DNA of 57,060 nt from a virus. The position numbers were made by a program, and so were the translations under genes. The notes below the pieces were generated by a model. The model was given only the letters and a program-made list of their open reading frames with translations. It ran no database searches and had not been told where the DNA came from. This document shows positions 31,725 through 40,142 of the stretch, piece after piece (position 1 is the first letter of the stretch; the number at the start of each line of letters is the position of its first letter). The DNA is taken from IMG/VR virus record IMGVR_UViG_3300047359_000437, positions 1 through 57,060 of that record; one strand, written 5' to 3'.

Positions 31725-31794
31725 TTCTCGAACATTAATGCAATGCTCATTAGAGGTTGCACATTATAAACTTGCTTAATAAAGGAGAAAAGCT

Positions 31795-32220
31795 ATGACA
31801 CATTTCAATGATGTCTTCGGGAAATTTTCAACAGAATTCCCATTCGCAATCGGGTTCGACAGAACTCTTCAACTATTAGAACGTGCAGATGTACAATCTA
31901 ATTCTAACTATCCACCTTACAATATTGTAAAACACGATGCAGAGAACTTCTCTATCGAACTTGCAGTAGCTGGATTTACCAAGAAAGATATTACTATCTC
32001 AAAAGAGAAAGAAGTTCTTTCAATCGAAGGTAAACAAAAGGAAGGAGACGAACTTGAGTATGTCCATAAAGGACTCGCATCACGTTCATTCAAAAGAACA
32101 TTCACACTTGCAGACGACATTGTCGTTAAAGGTGCAGACATGAAGAATGGTATTTTGAGTGTTAGTTTAGAGAGAATTGTGCCTGAGGAAGACAAACCTC
32201 AAGAAATCAAAATTTCTTAA
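31795..32220 (+). CDS. hsp20: Small heat-shock protein Hsp20
   Basis: A 141-residue alpha-crystallin-type chaperone. The core pattern is visible: P-P-Y-N-I-V near residue 41, I-E-L-A-V-A-G-F near 53, the R-S-F-K-R-T-F-T-L motif near 99, and G-I-L-S-V-S-L near 121. The gene is a hallmark of marine T4-like phages and is thought to aid late virion folding or host proteostasis. It has an AAAGGAGAAA ribosome site. It lies between two genes related to stress (Hsp20, then peroxiredoxin). Confidence 0.95.
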   Translation: MTHFNDVFGKFSTEFPFAIGFDRTLQLLERADVQSNSNYPPYNIVKHDAENFSIELAVAGFTKKDITISKEKEVLSIEGKQKEGDELEYVHKGLASRSFKRTFTLADDIVVKGADMKNGILSVSLERIVPEEDKPQEIKIS

Positions 32221-32228
32221 AAACCCTC

Positions 32229-32284
32229 TTTACGATACGCCCTTTATATTGTATACTGGGTGTATCTTCTATATTATGTAGAAG
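32229..32284 (+). promoter_or_regulatory. Peroxiredoxin promoter with two inverted repeats
   Basis: TTTACG (32229-32234), 17-nt spacer and TATACT (32252-32257) form a sigma70-type promoter. It is framed by a 9-bp inverted repeat with one G-T (32234-32242 with 32258-32266), and a second repeat CTTCTA/TAGAAG (32266-32271 with 32279-32284) follows. These are plausible operator or leader hairpins. AAAGGAGAAA precedes the ATG at 32304. Confidence 0.55.
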
Positions 32285-32303
32285 CGATATAAAGGAGAAA
32301 ACT

Positions 32304-32801
32304 ATGTTAAATGTAGGTGATAAAATCCCTCAAGTGAATCTTCCGATTCAAGTCGATGGTGAATTCAGAACTTTGGATACACTTAAACAACTAGAGGGCA
32401 AAAGAGTAATTCTTTTTGCATTGCCAGGCGCATTTACTCCAACATGTTCCAACCAACAACTGCCAGGATTTGATTCCATGTTTGAACAGTTTGATGAGAA
32501 GGGCATTGAAGAGATTTATTGTTTGTCTGTTAACGATACTTTTGTTATGAACAGTTGGTTCGAAGCACAAGACGTACAGAGAGTTTATCCACTGCCTGAT
32601 GGTAATGGTGAATTCACACAAGCAATGGGTGCCTCAGTGGAAAAAGGTAACGTAGGATTCGGTATCAGAAGTTGGAGATATGCCATGGTTATAAACGATG
32701 GTGTTATTGAACAGATGTTTACTGAAGAAGGTCAAGATGATAACATCAACAGTGACCCTTACGAAATATCAACTCCCGAGAACGTATTAGAGAATCTTTA
32801 A
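32304..32801 (+). CDS. Peroxiredoxin (Prx5/AhpC-type)
   Basis: A 165-residue thiol peroxidase. The active site P-G-A-F-T-P-T-C has the peroxidatic Cys49 with the essential P, T and downstream Arg in the later R-S-W-R-Y segment. Length and the start G-D-K-I-P-Q match Prx5-type enzymes. A phage-encoded peroxidase would detoxify hydrogen peroxide, relevant in the ocean surface. Ends 1 nt before the next ATG, so coupled to the DUF4338 gene. Confidence 0.93.
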   Translation: MLNVGDKIPQVNLPIQVDGEFRTLDTLKQLEGKRVILFALPGAFTPTCSNQQLPGFDSMFEQFDEKGIEEIYCLSVNDTFVMNSWFEAQDVQRVYPLPDGNGEFTQAMGASVEKGNVGFGIRSWRYAMVINDGVIEQMFTEEGQDDNINSDPYEISTPENVLENL

Positions 32802-32802
32802 T

Positions 32803-33915
32803 ATGGAACTGAGTAGGGAAGATACCATATGGGTAGCGAGCAAGCTCGTTAACTATTTTGCAGACTTCGACAGAATTGACGATTATTTTCGTGCAAGGAA
32901 AGTCGAACGAGTAAAGGACTTACCTGCTCCGTTGTTCGGATTCGGTCTTGAGGATGACATGTTTCAAAACTATGACATGCATCCTCGGGACATGAATTTT
33001 GAGGTTACAACAATACCAAATGAAACATTTGATGCGATGTTGGAAAAAACTGCATCATTCTCGCCTGATGAATCGCCAGGCAAAACTATGAAACTCGTAG
33101 TTAAGGAAACCAATACAAACACTGTAGTGGGATTCATAAGATATGGTTCACCACTAATCAATTCAAAACCAAGAAACGATTACCTTGGTTCTACACCCGA
33201 CTTAGATATATTCAACAAACGTGCAATCATGGGATTCAACATTGTCCCTGTACAACCATTTGGATATAATTATCTTGGTGGTAAACTTCTTGCCGCTATC
33301 TGTTGTTCACACGAAACACGTAGAATGTTGAACGCTAAATATAACACAGAGTTCTGTTTATTTGAAACAACATCTTTATATGGTAACATCAAAGGTGCAA
33401 GTATGTACGATGGTATGAGACCATTCTTAAGATACAAGGGTGATACACAGAGTAAGTTTTTACTTACACTAGGCGAAGAACTATACTTTGAACTAAGAGA
33501 TTGGTTCACCGATAGAAACGATGGAGAAGACTTGATACACAAAGGTGCTTCATCTCGTAAACTAAAAATGCAGACTAAGATGGTTAGTCTAGTAAAACAG
33601 AATTTAAAGAAACATGACTCCATAGGATATGACCACTTCTGTAAAGCAATTGAAAATGCAAGTGGTGTAACTACACAGAAAAGATTCTACATGTCAGAAT
33701 GGGGATACAGTAATACAAAAGATGTATTGCTTGGTAAGACTGATAAACTAATCAAAGCAGAAAACTTTGATAGATTTGAGATGGATGGTATCCTCGCATG
33801 GTGGACAAAACATGCTAGTAAAAGATTTGATAATGTTATCAAACAAGGAAGAAATCGTACAGAGTTAGAAGTGTGGAATCAAAACACTATGAACAAAATA
33901 GATATTATAAGATGA
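32803..33915 (+). CDS. DUF4338 (DruA-like) protein
   Basis: A 370-residue protein. The middle (about residues 150-205) reads G-F-N-I-V-P, then Y-L-G-G-K-L-L-A-A-I-C-C-S-H-E-T-R, and F-E-T-T-S-L-Y-G, followed by a K-G-D-T segment. This is the order of signature motifs in DUF4338 proteins of the DruA group, a component of the Druantia anti-phage system. The catalytic role of DUF4338 is not settled. The gene is joined to the peroxiredoxin upstream and to a cytidylyltransferase by ATGA overlap. I am fairly sure of the family but not of any anti-phage role. Confidence 0.65.
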   Translation: MELSREDTIWVASKLVNYFADFDRIDDYFRARKVERVKDLPAPLFGFGLEDDMFQNYDMHPRDMNFEVTTIPNETFDAMLEKTASFSPDESPGKTMKLVVKETNTNTVVGFIRYGSPLINSKPRNDYLGSTPDLDIFNKRAIMGFNIVPVQPFGYNYLGGKLLAAICCSHETRRMLNAKYNTEFCLFETTSLYGNIKGASMYDGMRPFLRYKGDTQSKFLLTLGEELYFELRDWFTDRNDGEDLIHKGASSRKLKMQTKMVSLVKQNLKKHDSIGYDHFCKAIENASGVTTQKRFYMSEWGYSNTKDVLLGKTDKLIKAENFDRFEMDGILAWWTKHASKRFDNVIKQGRNRTELEVWNQNTMNKIDIIR

Positions 33916-34304
33916 AAATAGGATTCACATGTGGTGCATTTGACCTTCTTCATGCTGGTCATATTGTAATGTTAAAAGAAGCATCTGAGAACTGTGACTA
34001 CCTAATTGTGGGATTACAAACAGACCCTTCAATCGACAGACAAGAAAAGAATCAACCATGCCAATCAGTATATGAAAGGTACATACAACTAAGAGCAGTC
34101 AAATACGTAGATGAAATTCTACCATATGACACTGAACAGAGTCTGTTAGACTTGATACAGTCTACAGAGATTCATATGAGGTTCGTAGGAGAAGACTACA
34201 TAGGTGGAGATTTCACTGGAAAAGGAATGCATGAAATATATTATACAGATAGACAACATTCATTTTCCACAACCAATTTAAGGAACAAAGCGGGACTAGT
34301 ATAA
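33912..34304 (+). CDS. Nucleotidyltransferase (glycerol-3-phosphate cytidylyltransferase-like)
   Basis: A 130-residue cytidylyltransferase-fold enzyme. The N-terminal C-G-A-F-D-L-L-H-A-G-H has the H-x-G-H catalytic motif, and the end has the S-T-T-N-L-R segment in the place of the family's S-T-T-x-I signature. Length matches TagD (about 130). It activates a sugar or polyol phosphate to a CDP derivative and is next to a glycosyltransferase, so it may supply its donor. Its last five codons lie within the tRNA-Gly gene. Confidence 0.88.
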   Translation: MKIGFTCGAFDLLHAGHIVMLKEASENCDYLIVGLQTDPSIDRQEKNQPCQSVYERYIQLRAVKYVDEILPYDTEQSLLDLIQSTEIHMRFVGEDYIGGDFTGKGMHEIYYTDRQHSFSTTNLRNKAGLV

Positions 34305-34364
34305 CGGTCATTACGAGGGGTTACCAACTCTTAGATAACAGTTCGATTCTGTTGTCCCGCTCCA
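34290..34364 (+). tRNA. tRNA-Gly(ACC), overlapping the cytidylyltransferase end
   Basis: A 75-nt cloverleaf. The acceptor GCGGGAC pairs with GTCCCGC, discriminator is T and CCA is encoded (34362-34364). T-arm AACAG/CTGTT with TTCGATT. The anticodon stem (34316-34320 with 34328-34332) has two G-T pairs and a 7-nt loop with U33 and anticodon ACC (34323-34325). Glycine identity bases (G1-C72, C2-G71, G3-C70, U73, C35, C36) are all present. ACC is rare in bacteria, where GCC or TCC is usual. The first 15 bases overlap the coding end of the gene at 33912. Confidence 0.85.
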
Positions 34365-34371
34365 ATATATT

Positions 34372-35700
34372 ATGCTAGATAATTTTTATACAGAAAAGAC
34401 ATATCAAAAGACAATTAGGATATTAGTCTATCCTAATATCACATGGCAGAAGAACTTAGAACAAGATTCTTATGTACAAGTGTTAAAGAATATGATTCGT
34501 GAAACACAGAACGAACCGTTCTACTGGCATATCATATCACCAACCCATATAGATGGATTGACATTCGATAATACGGAACAGTATTTACTACCAGTTCCTA
34601 CATATCCACCAGTAATGAGAGCACACTTTGATGTAGAATCAGTGAGGAGACTAGTGGGTCATGATAAAGATTTTGATATCATCATGTCACACTTGCCAGA
34701 ACATACTCACCAGTTAGTAAATACAATTTACAACATGACACACCACACACCAAAGGTTATTGGTTACTCGCATTGGTTTGACTTTGACCATATAGTTGCC
34801 TGGCACAAAGGTACATTCAATCAGAATGCTACAGGTCTGTTAGAGTACGATAGATGTTATATCAATACACAATGTCAGAAAGATATGGTATTGAATCAAG
34901 CAAGAGATACGTTCAATGAGAATACTGTATCTAAACTAGACAACATTCTAAAAGTTCAACACTTGGGTGTACACTTAGATGATATTGTCAGTGTGAATAA
35001 CACCCCAACAAGAACTATAGTATTCAATCATAGATGTGAAAAGTACAAACACTTTGATGAGTTTATTGCTTTGATGGATGCATTGTGGGAACAGAGACAA
35101 GACTTTAATGTTTGGGCACCATTGTTTGATGGTAGTTTCAGTAAACCATATCTATCAAATGAAAAGTTTGATAAGAAAGGATATTACAAAAAACTAAATG
35201 AGTGTTACATGGGATTTGCACCTAAACAAAAGTATGGTGGTTGGAGTGTTGCTGCTACAGATGGAATGATGAATGGATGTCCATACATATTCTATGAGGG
35301 TGACTACTATCACGAATTGCAAGATGACGCTGACTTCTTTACTACAGATGATGAATCACTCAAACTAATCAATGAGTATCTAGACGATATCGATTTAAGA
35401 AATGATAAAGCAACTCAAGCACAAGATTGGTTGAGAACGCATCTACTATACAGTACAGAGATGGATAAGATGTGTGATGAAATTAAATCACTTCTATCAA
35501 AAGCAGTATGCTCACCTAAAGTAGATGAACTTGTGGAGTATGTAAAGGAACATAAATCAGTAACTAAGAAGGAATTGTTTGATACCATGGGATGGGGAAG
35601 AGGAATTAAATGGACACCTTACAGACGTGCCTTGATGACACACCCAAACATATATGACACTACCAGTAGTGAATCCACATACAATTGGAGAGAGGAATGA
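34372..35700 (+). CDS. GT-B-like glycosyltransferase with C-terminal winged-helix-like domain
   Basis: A 442-residue protein. The N-terminal and middle parts have a GT-B layout: an early strand L-V-Y-P-N-I-T-W, the Y-G-G-W-S-V-A-A-T-D-G-M-M-N-G-C-P segment (about 285-300) typical of donor-binding regions, and a following E-G-D-Y-Y. The last 60 residues (V-T-K-K-E-L-F-D-T-M-G-W-G-R-G) look like a small winged-helix DNA-binding fold. The target may be DNA bases, as for T4 glucosyltransferases, or a surface glycan; the sequence does not decide. It starts 7 nt after the tRNA-Gly. Confidence 0.68.
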   Translation: MLDNFYTEKTYQKTIRILVYPNITWQKNLEQDSYVQVLKNMIRETQNEPFYWHIISPTHIDGLTFDNTEQYLLPVPTYPPVMRAHFDVESVRRLVGHDKDFDIIMSHLPEHTHQLVNTIYNMTHHTPKVIGYSHWFDFDHIVAWHKGTFNQNATGLLEYDRCYINTQCQKDMVLNQARDTFNENTVSKLDNILKVQHLGVHLDDIVSVNNTPTRTIVFNHRCEKYKHFDEFIALMDALWEQRQDFNVWAPLFDGSFSKPYLSNEKFDKKGYYKKLNECYMGFAPKQKYGGWSVAATDGMMNGCPYIFYEGDYYHELQDDADFFTTDDESLKLINEYLDDIDLRNDKATQAQDWLRTHLLYSTEMDKMCDEIKSLLSKAVCSPKVDELVEYVKEHKSVTKKELFDTMGWGRGIKWTPYRRALMTHPNIYDTTSSESTYNWREE

Positions 35701-36014
35701 GTCAACCATTATTTGACAATGATGTTTACTGTGTAGTAGACAATGAAAAGGCAGAATTAGCAGGTATCAAAATTCTACATGGAGAATATGAAGGCGCCAT
35801 ATATTCGTATGGTAAGGTTGAATTCGAAGATGGTAAACCTAACATAAATTTCGAAAGAACATTTCATGTAGTCCCCGAAGGTAAAACTTTAGATGAACTA
35901 AATACCAGCGAAGAATTAAATAAATTGATAGGTGATATCCTTGTGGAACTCATCTCTCATCAAATCGCAAAGGAAGAAAATAATGAACAAAGAAGTATTG
36001 AAGGAGCAGATTAA
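35697..36014 (+). CDS. Protein of unknown function before lysozyme
   Basis: A 105-residue acidic soluble protein starting by ATGA overlap with a good GGAGAGAGG site. The strand-rich half (I-K-I-L-H-G-E-Y-E-G-A-I-Y-S-Y-G-K-V) followed by a helical end is seen in several small marine phage proteins. No family recognised. It overlaps the lysozyme gene by 32 nt. Confidence 0.65.
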   Translation: MSQPLFDNDVYCVVDNEKAELAGIKILHGEYEGAIYSYGKVEFEDGKPNINFERTFHVVPEGKTLDELNTSEELNKLIGDILVELISHQIAKEENNEQRSIEGAD

Positions 36015-36441
36015 GAGACACGAAGGAGAAGTCCTTGAAGTGTACGCTGATTCACTAGGATATTTAACACTAGGTGTTGGACATCTAATCAAAGAAGGTG
36101 ATGCAGAACATGGACAACCTGCTGGAACTCCAGTAAGTCAAGAAACAGTTGATGCATATTACGAAGCAGACTTTGACAAACATGTCGAAGAAACTATTCA
36201 TGTATTTGAATCAAAGGGTGGAGAAGATTTCTATGACCTACCCGAAGACATTCAACACGTTCTAGTTAACATGACATTCAACTTAGGTGGAACAAGATTC
36301 GGTAAGTTCAATAACATGTGGAAAGGTGTTGTTGCTTGTGACTGGGAAAAAGTTGCAGTCGAAATGGAAGACTCTAGATGGTTCGGACAAGTTGGAAGAA
36401 GGTCAGTAGAACTCCAACAAATGGTTCGAAACTGTGACTAG
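35983..36441 (+). CDS. e: T4-type lysozyme (endolysin, gp e-like)
   Basis: A 152-residue peptidoglycan muramidase of the T4 lysozyme family (T4 164). The catalytic triad lies at Glu14, Asp23 and Thr29 in the same relative spacing as T4 E11, D20, T26, with G-V-G-H-L next. The C-terminal N-L-G-G and the W-F-G-Q-V-G-R-R segment also match. The ATG at 35983 follows a GGAAG site. No signal peptide is seen, so release would need a holin. It ends in the GTG overlap of the next gene. Confidence 0.95.
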   Translation: MNKEVLKEQIKRHEGEVLEVYADSLGYLTLGVGHLIKEGDAEHGQPAGTPVSQETVDAYYEADFDKHVEETIHVFESKGGEDFYDLPEDIQHVLVNMTFNLGGTRFGKFNNMWKGVVACDWEKVAVEMEDSRWFGQVGRRSVELQQMVRNCD

Positions 36442-36715
36442 AGAAATCCTTGCAGTAAAATTAATCGGTGGTGAGGTTGTCATTGGATATGTCACTAAGA
36501 ACCGATGGAAAAAGGAAATAGTTATAGAAGAGGCACAAGAGTGTCTCATTACGTATGCTGAAGGTAGAGCAGAGGTAGAACTCGCACCTTGGAATCCATA
36601 TGCTATGGACTATACGTTTAAGGTACCATTACATGCTGTAGTTACTACATTCAAAGTGAGACCAAATTTAGAAATTAACTACAAGAAAAGTACAGGTAAT
36701 ATTAAGGAAAAATAA
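36434..36715 (+). CDS. Sm-like fold protein (paralogue of the gene at 6463)
   Basis: A 93-residue GTG-started protein: I-L-A-V-K-L-I-G-G-E-V-V-I-G-Y-V, then strands with E-E-A-Q-E-C-L-I-T-Y, L-A-P-W-N-P-Y and a final V-P-L-H-A-V-V-T-T-F. It shares this layout with the 6463 product, with a shorter C-terminus. A small Sm/LSm-like barrel that may bind RNA or single-stranded DNA; it lies directly before DNA polymerase. Confidence 0.62.
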   Translation: MTREILAVKLIGGEVVIGYVTKNRWKKEIVIEEAQECLITYAEGRAEVELAPWNPYAMDYTFKVPLHAVVTTFKVRPNLEINYKKSTGNIKEK

Positions 36716-36936
36716 TGGCAGATTTATTAAGAGCATTAGAAAAGAAACTAGAGGGTGATGTTGCAGTTCACACTGCAAACGCTATGGTATATCAATCAAA
36801 CCCAACAGGGATTGGCGAACACCCCGACATCGTTCAAGCATTGGAAATGGAAGTTGAAAAACTTGCTGATGCACAGGACAAACTCAAATCGGTAAAAGAA
36901 CTTCTACACCCATCTAAAAAGACTCTTGTAGAATAG
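36715..36936 (+). CDS. Small helical protein of unknown function
   Basis: A 73-residue helical, acidic protein with AGGAAA ribosome site and TAATG overlap. The pattern A-L-E-M-E-V-E-K-L-A-D-A-Q-D-K-L in the second half suggests a coiled coil. No family recognised. The polymerase promoter overlaps its end. Confidence 0.65.
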   Translation: MADLLRALEKKLEGDVAVHTANAMVYQSNPTGIGEHPDIVQALEMEVEKLADAQDKLKSVKELLHPSKKTLVE

Positions 36937-36954
36937 ACACCTTTCTGTTATAAT
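36926..36954 (+). promoter_or_regulatory. Promoter of the DNA polymerase gene
   Basis: TTGTAG (36926-36931), a 17-nt spacer, and TATAAT (36949-36954), overlapping the end of the upstream gene. The -10 is 6 nt before the polymerase ATG, which predicts a leaderless transcript. No ribosome site is visible before the ATG, which supports this. Confidence 0.6.
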
Positions 36955-36960
36955 AACCAT

Positions 36961-39468
36961 ATGGATTATTATACAAACGTATGTCGTACACGTGACAAGA
37001 TTCTCGTTCGAGGATATCAAGGTAACAAACAAGTCAAGCACAAGATTGACTACAGACCCAAACACTACATTCCATCTAAGAAAGGCGAGACACCGTTTCG
37101 TTCACTAGATGACAGACCACTTGAAGTTGTAGAACTCAACTCAATGGGTGGTGCAAGAAAGTTCCGTGAGAAATATGATGGGACTGCTGGATTTGAAATC
37201 CATGGATATGACAGATATATCTATACATATATCGCAGAGAAATTCCATGGAGACATAGAGTTCGATTCAAAGAACATCAAAGCAGCGGTACTTGATATTG
37301 AGTGTGAGTGTGAAGATGGATTCCCCGACCCAAGATATGCCCAAGAAAAGATAAACGCAATTACAATCAAACCGATTGGTAAACCAGCACATGTATTCGG
37401 AATAGGTGACTGGAATCACGGTAAAGATTATGTGTATTATCCTTGTAGAGATGAAGCACATCTCATGACTGAGTTCATGAAGTATTGGAGAACGGAAAAC
37501 TTTGATATCATCACAGGTTGGAATGTAAACTCATTCGATATTACATACATTTGCAACAGAGTTGATAGACTCTTCGGCGAAGGAGAACACAAGAAGTTAT
37601 CTCCATGGGGTATGAGTGATGTGAGAGAGTTCACCACCATGGGTTATCAAAAACAAATGATTTTTACACTCTATGGTGTTAATGTTCTTGACTATCTCGA
37701 ACTATATCGTAAACACACATTCGTCAATCAAGCATCATACAAACTAGACCACATTGCTGAGGTAGAACTAGGTAAGAAGAAACTAGACTATTCAGAACAT
37801 GGGTCATTACATACACTATACAAACAGGACTATCCAAAGTTCTTGGAGTATAATGTGATGGACGTTCTTCTCGTTGAAGAACTGGATGACAAACTTGGAT
37901 TCATCGAACTTACAGAGACGATGGCATACAATGCTAAGTGTAATTATGCAGATGTATTTGGTATGGTTAAGTATTGGGAAACAATCATATACAACTTCTT
38001 AAAAGAACAGAAGATACAAACACCACCACAACAATTGAGAAGAAATGGTGACAAAATCAAGCCGATCGCTGGTGCATATGTAAAAGAACCACAGGTTGGT
38101 GGTCACAATTGGGTCATGTCTTTTGATTTAAATTCACTATATCCTCACTTGATTATGCAGTTTAACATCTCACCCGAAAAGATGGTGAATGGTATGAGAC
38201 AGGATGTCAACGTAGATAAAATGTTAAACAAAGAGTGTAACCTAAATGAAGTGTATAGATTGGGACACACTGTTACGCCAAACGGAGTAATGTTTAAGAG
38301 AGACAAACAAGGATTCCTTCCCGAACTTATGGAAAAGTTCTATGATGAACGTAAGGCATGGAAGAAGAAGATGATTGGGTATCAGAAAGAACTTGAAACT
38401 GTTTCTGATAATGCACAACGTAAAGAATTAGAAACAAAAATCAAACATGCATACAACAATCAACAGGTCAGAAAGATTGCACTCAACTCTGCTTATGGTG
38501 CTCTTGCTAATCAATATTTTGCATTCTTTTCTATCGACCTCGCAGAGGCGATTACTATGTCGGGTCAGTTGGTCATCAAGTGGGCAGAGAAAACCATCAA
38601 TGATTATCTAAACGAAGTCTTAAAGACTAAAAAAGATTATGTTATCGCAATGGATACAGACTCAGTCTATATCACAATGGATGCATTGGTACAACAAGTA
38701 CTACCCGATGCATCTAAAGAAGAGGTTGTTGATTTTTTATGTAAAGCGGAAGTTCAACTAGAGAATATCCTAGAAAAAGGATTCATTGACTTTGCAAAAT
38801 ACACGAATGCATTCCAACAGAAGATGGAGATGGGACGTGAGGCGATTGCAGACAGAGGTATATGGACTGCTAAGAAACGCTACATACTTAACGTACATGA
38901 CATGGAAGGTGTGAGGTTTGCCAAACCTAAACTTAAACTCATGGGTATTGAGACTGCAAAGTCCAGTACACCACAATGGGTAAGAACACGTCTTGAAGAG
39001 GCGATTAAGATTGTCATGCAAGGTGATGAGGAACAATTATGGGATTACGTAGAAACTGCACGTAAAGAATTCAGAGAGTTACCACCCGAGAAAGTATCAT
39101 TCCCTAGAGGTTGTAACAACCTTGGTCAATATAGTAACATGAACACCATCTACACTAAGGGAACACCAATACATGTCCGTGGTGCTTTACTATTCAATCA
39201 CCACCTAAAGAACAAGAATTTAGATAGACGCTACGAGACAATCAAGGAAGGTGACAAGATTCTTTTCTCATATCTTACACTACCAAATGTGTTCAATGAG
39301 AATGTGATATCTTATGTTGGTACACTTCCAAAAGAGTTTGACTTACACAGATTCATAGACTATGACATGCAGTTCAACAAATCATTCTTAGAACCTCTAA
39401 GAAATATTGCAGAACGTATCGGATGGCATACAGAACCTGTTGCATCTTTGGATAGTTTCTTTTCATGA
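36961..39468 (+). CDS. 43: DNA polymerase gp43 (family B)
   Basis: An 835-residue family B replicative polymerase with 3'-5' exonuclease. Exo I D-I-E near residue 111, Exo II N-x-x-x-F-D (W-N-V-N-S-F-D-I) near 186, Pol motif A D-L-N-S-L-Y-P near 388, motif B K-I-A-L-N-S-A-Y-G near 505, and motif C D-T-D-S near 563. The C-terminal D-S-F-F-S resembles a clamp-binding tail. It is shorter than T4 gp43 (898). No frame break is present. ATGA overlap with the next gene. Confidence 0.97.
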   Translation: MDYYTNVCRTRDKILVRGYQGNKQVKHKIDYRPKHYIPSKKGETPFRSLDDRPLEVVELNSMGGARKFREKYDGTAGFEIHGYDRYIYTYIAEKFHGDIEFDSKNIKAAVLDIECECEDGFPDPRYAQEKINAITIKPIGKPAHVFGIGDWNHGKDYVYYPCRDEAHLMTEFMKYWRTENFDIITGWNVNSFDITYICNRVDRLFGEGEHKKLSPWGMSDVREFTTMGYQKQMIFTLYGVNVLDYLELYRKHTFVNQASYKLDHIAEVELGKKKLDYSEHGSLHTLYKQDYPKFLEYNVMDVLLVEELDDKLGFIELTETMAYNAKCNYADVFGMVKYWETIIYNFLKEQKIQTPPQQLRRNGDKIKPIAGAYVKEPQVGGHNWVMSFDLNSLYPHLIMQFNISPEKMVNGMRQDVNVDKMLNKECNLNEVYRLGHTVTPNGVMFKRDKQGFLPELMEKFYDERKAWKKKMIGYQKELETVSDNAQRKELETKIKHAYNNQQVRKIALNSAYGALANQYFAFFSIDLAEAITMSGQLVIKWAEKTINDYLNEVLKTKKDYVIAMDTDSVYITMDALVQQVLPDASKEEVVDFLCKAEVQLENILEKGFIDFAKYTNAFQQKMEMGREAIADRGIWTAKKRYILNVHDMEGVRFAKPKLKLMGIETAKSSTPQWVRTRLEEAIKIVMQGDEEQLWDYVETARKEFRELPPEKVSFPRGCNNLGQYSNMNTIYTKGTPIHVRGALLFNHHLKNKNLDRRYETIKEGDKILFSYLTLPNVFNENVISYVGTLPKEFDLHRFIDYDMQFNKSFLEPLRNIAERIGWHTEPVASLDSFFS

Positions 39469-40142
39469 GAACCCATATCATAACAATAATGGACTTGTAC
39501 GAGAGTGTGGAGTCTGCTATTACGTGTGCAAACACATGTGCATTGCATGGTGTCACTGCACAACTCTTTCCTGCTACAACGCCAGACGATGACCCACATG
39601 AAATTATTGAAAGAATACTTGGAAGAAAGATAAGCACAAATATTTTACAAATGGAACCAAGACCCGAAAGAGTGTTATCATGTCTTGCATCTCAAATGAG
39701 ATTGTGGAATTCGTGTGTTGAAGTCGATGATGATTTTCTAATACTAGAACACGATGCAAGAATGATTACACCCTTGCCTGATATAGAAGTGGATGGGGTT
39801 ATCAGTCTTGGTAAACCATCTTGGAACAAAGAATTGGGAGACAGTATAGAGTGGGAAGATGGACTGAACGTCATGACAGATACAAACAGACCATTCCTTG
39901 GTAACCATGCAATCATGATGAGTCCTACAGGTGCAAAACAAATACTAGATAGAATGAGAAACCCCGAATTTAGGTGGTTGCATCCAGCAGATATGATGAT
40001 GACACCTTCTATGATGGGAGAAGGATTGTTGAAAGAGTATTATCCATTCCCATTTGATGTAGAGGAGACATTTACAACTGTACAGAGTGGTAGAAGTATT
40101 AATGTTAAAAATTTCGTGCCAGTAGATTATAAGGTGTTATGA
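39465..40142 (+). CDS. GT25-like glycosyltransferase A
   Basis: A 225-residue protein with the GT25 (LPS-type) signature: a central L-I-L-E-H-D-A, then G-V-I-S-L-G-K-P near residue 105, G-N-H-A-I-M-M-S-P near 145 and a final P-F-D-V-E-E-T-F-T-T-V-Q-S. It starts by ATGA overlap with gp43 and ends by ATGA overlap with its paralogue. Acceptor unknown. Confidence 0.75.
   Translation: MRTHIITIMDLYESVESAITCANTCALHGVTAQLFPATTPDDDPHEIIERILGRKISTNILQMEPRPERVLSCLASQMRLWNSCVEVDDDFLILEHDARMITPLPDIEVDGVISLGKPSWNKELGDSIEWEDGLNVMTDTNRPFLGNHAIMMSPTGAKQILDRMRNPEFRWLHPADMMMTPSMMGEGLLKEYYPFPFDVEETFTTVQSGRSINVKNFVPVDYKVL

Noticed and set aside
39360-39637. 79- and 87-residue - strand ORFs at the gp43 end
   Set aside because: Shadows of gp43 and the GT25-like gene.
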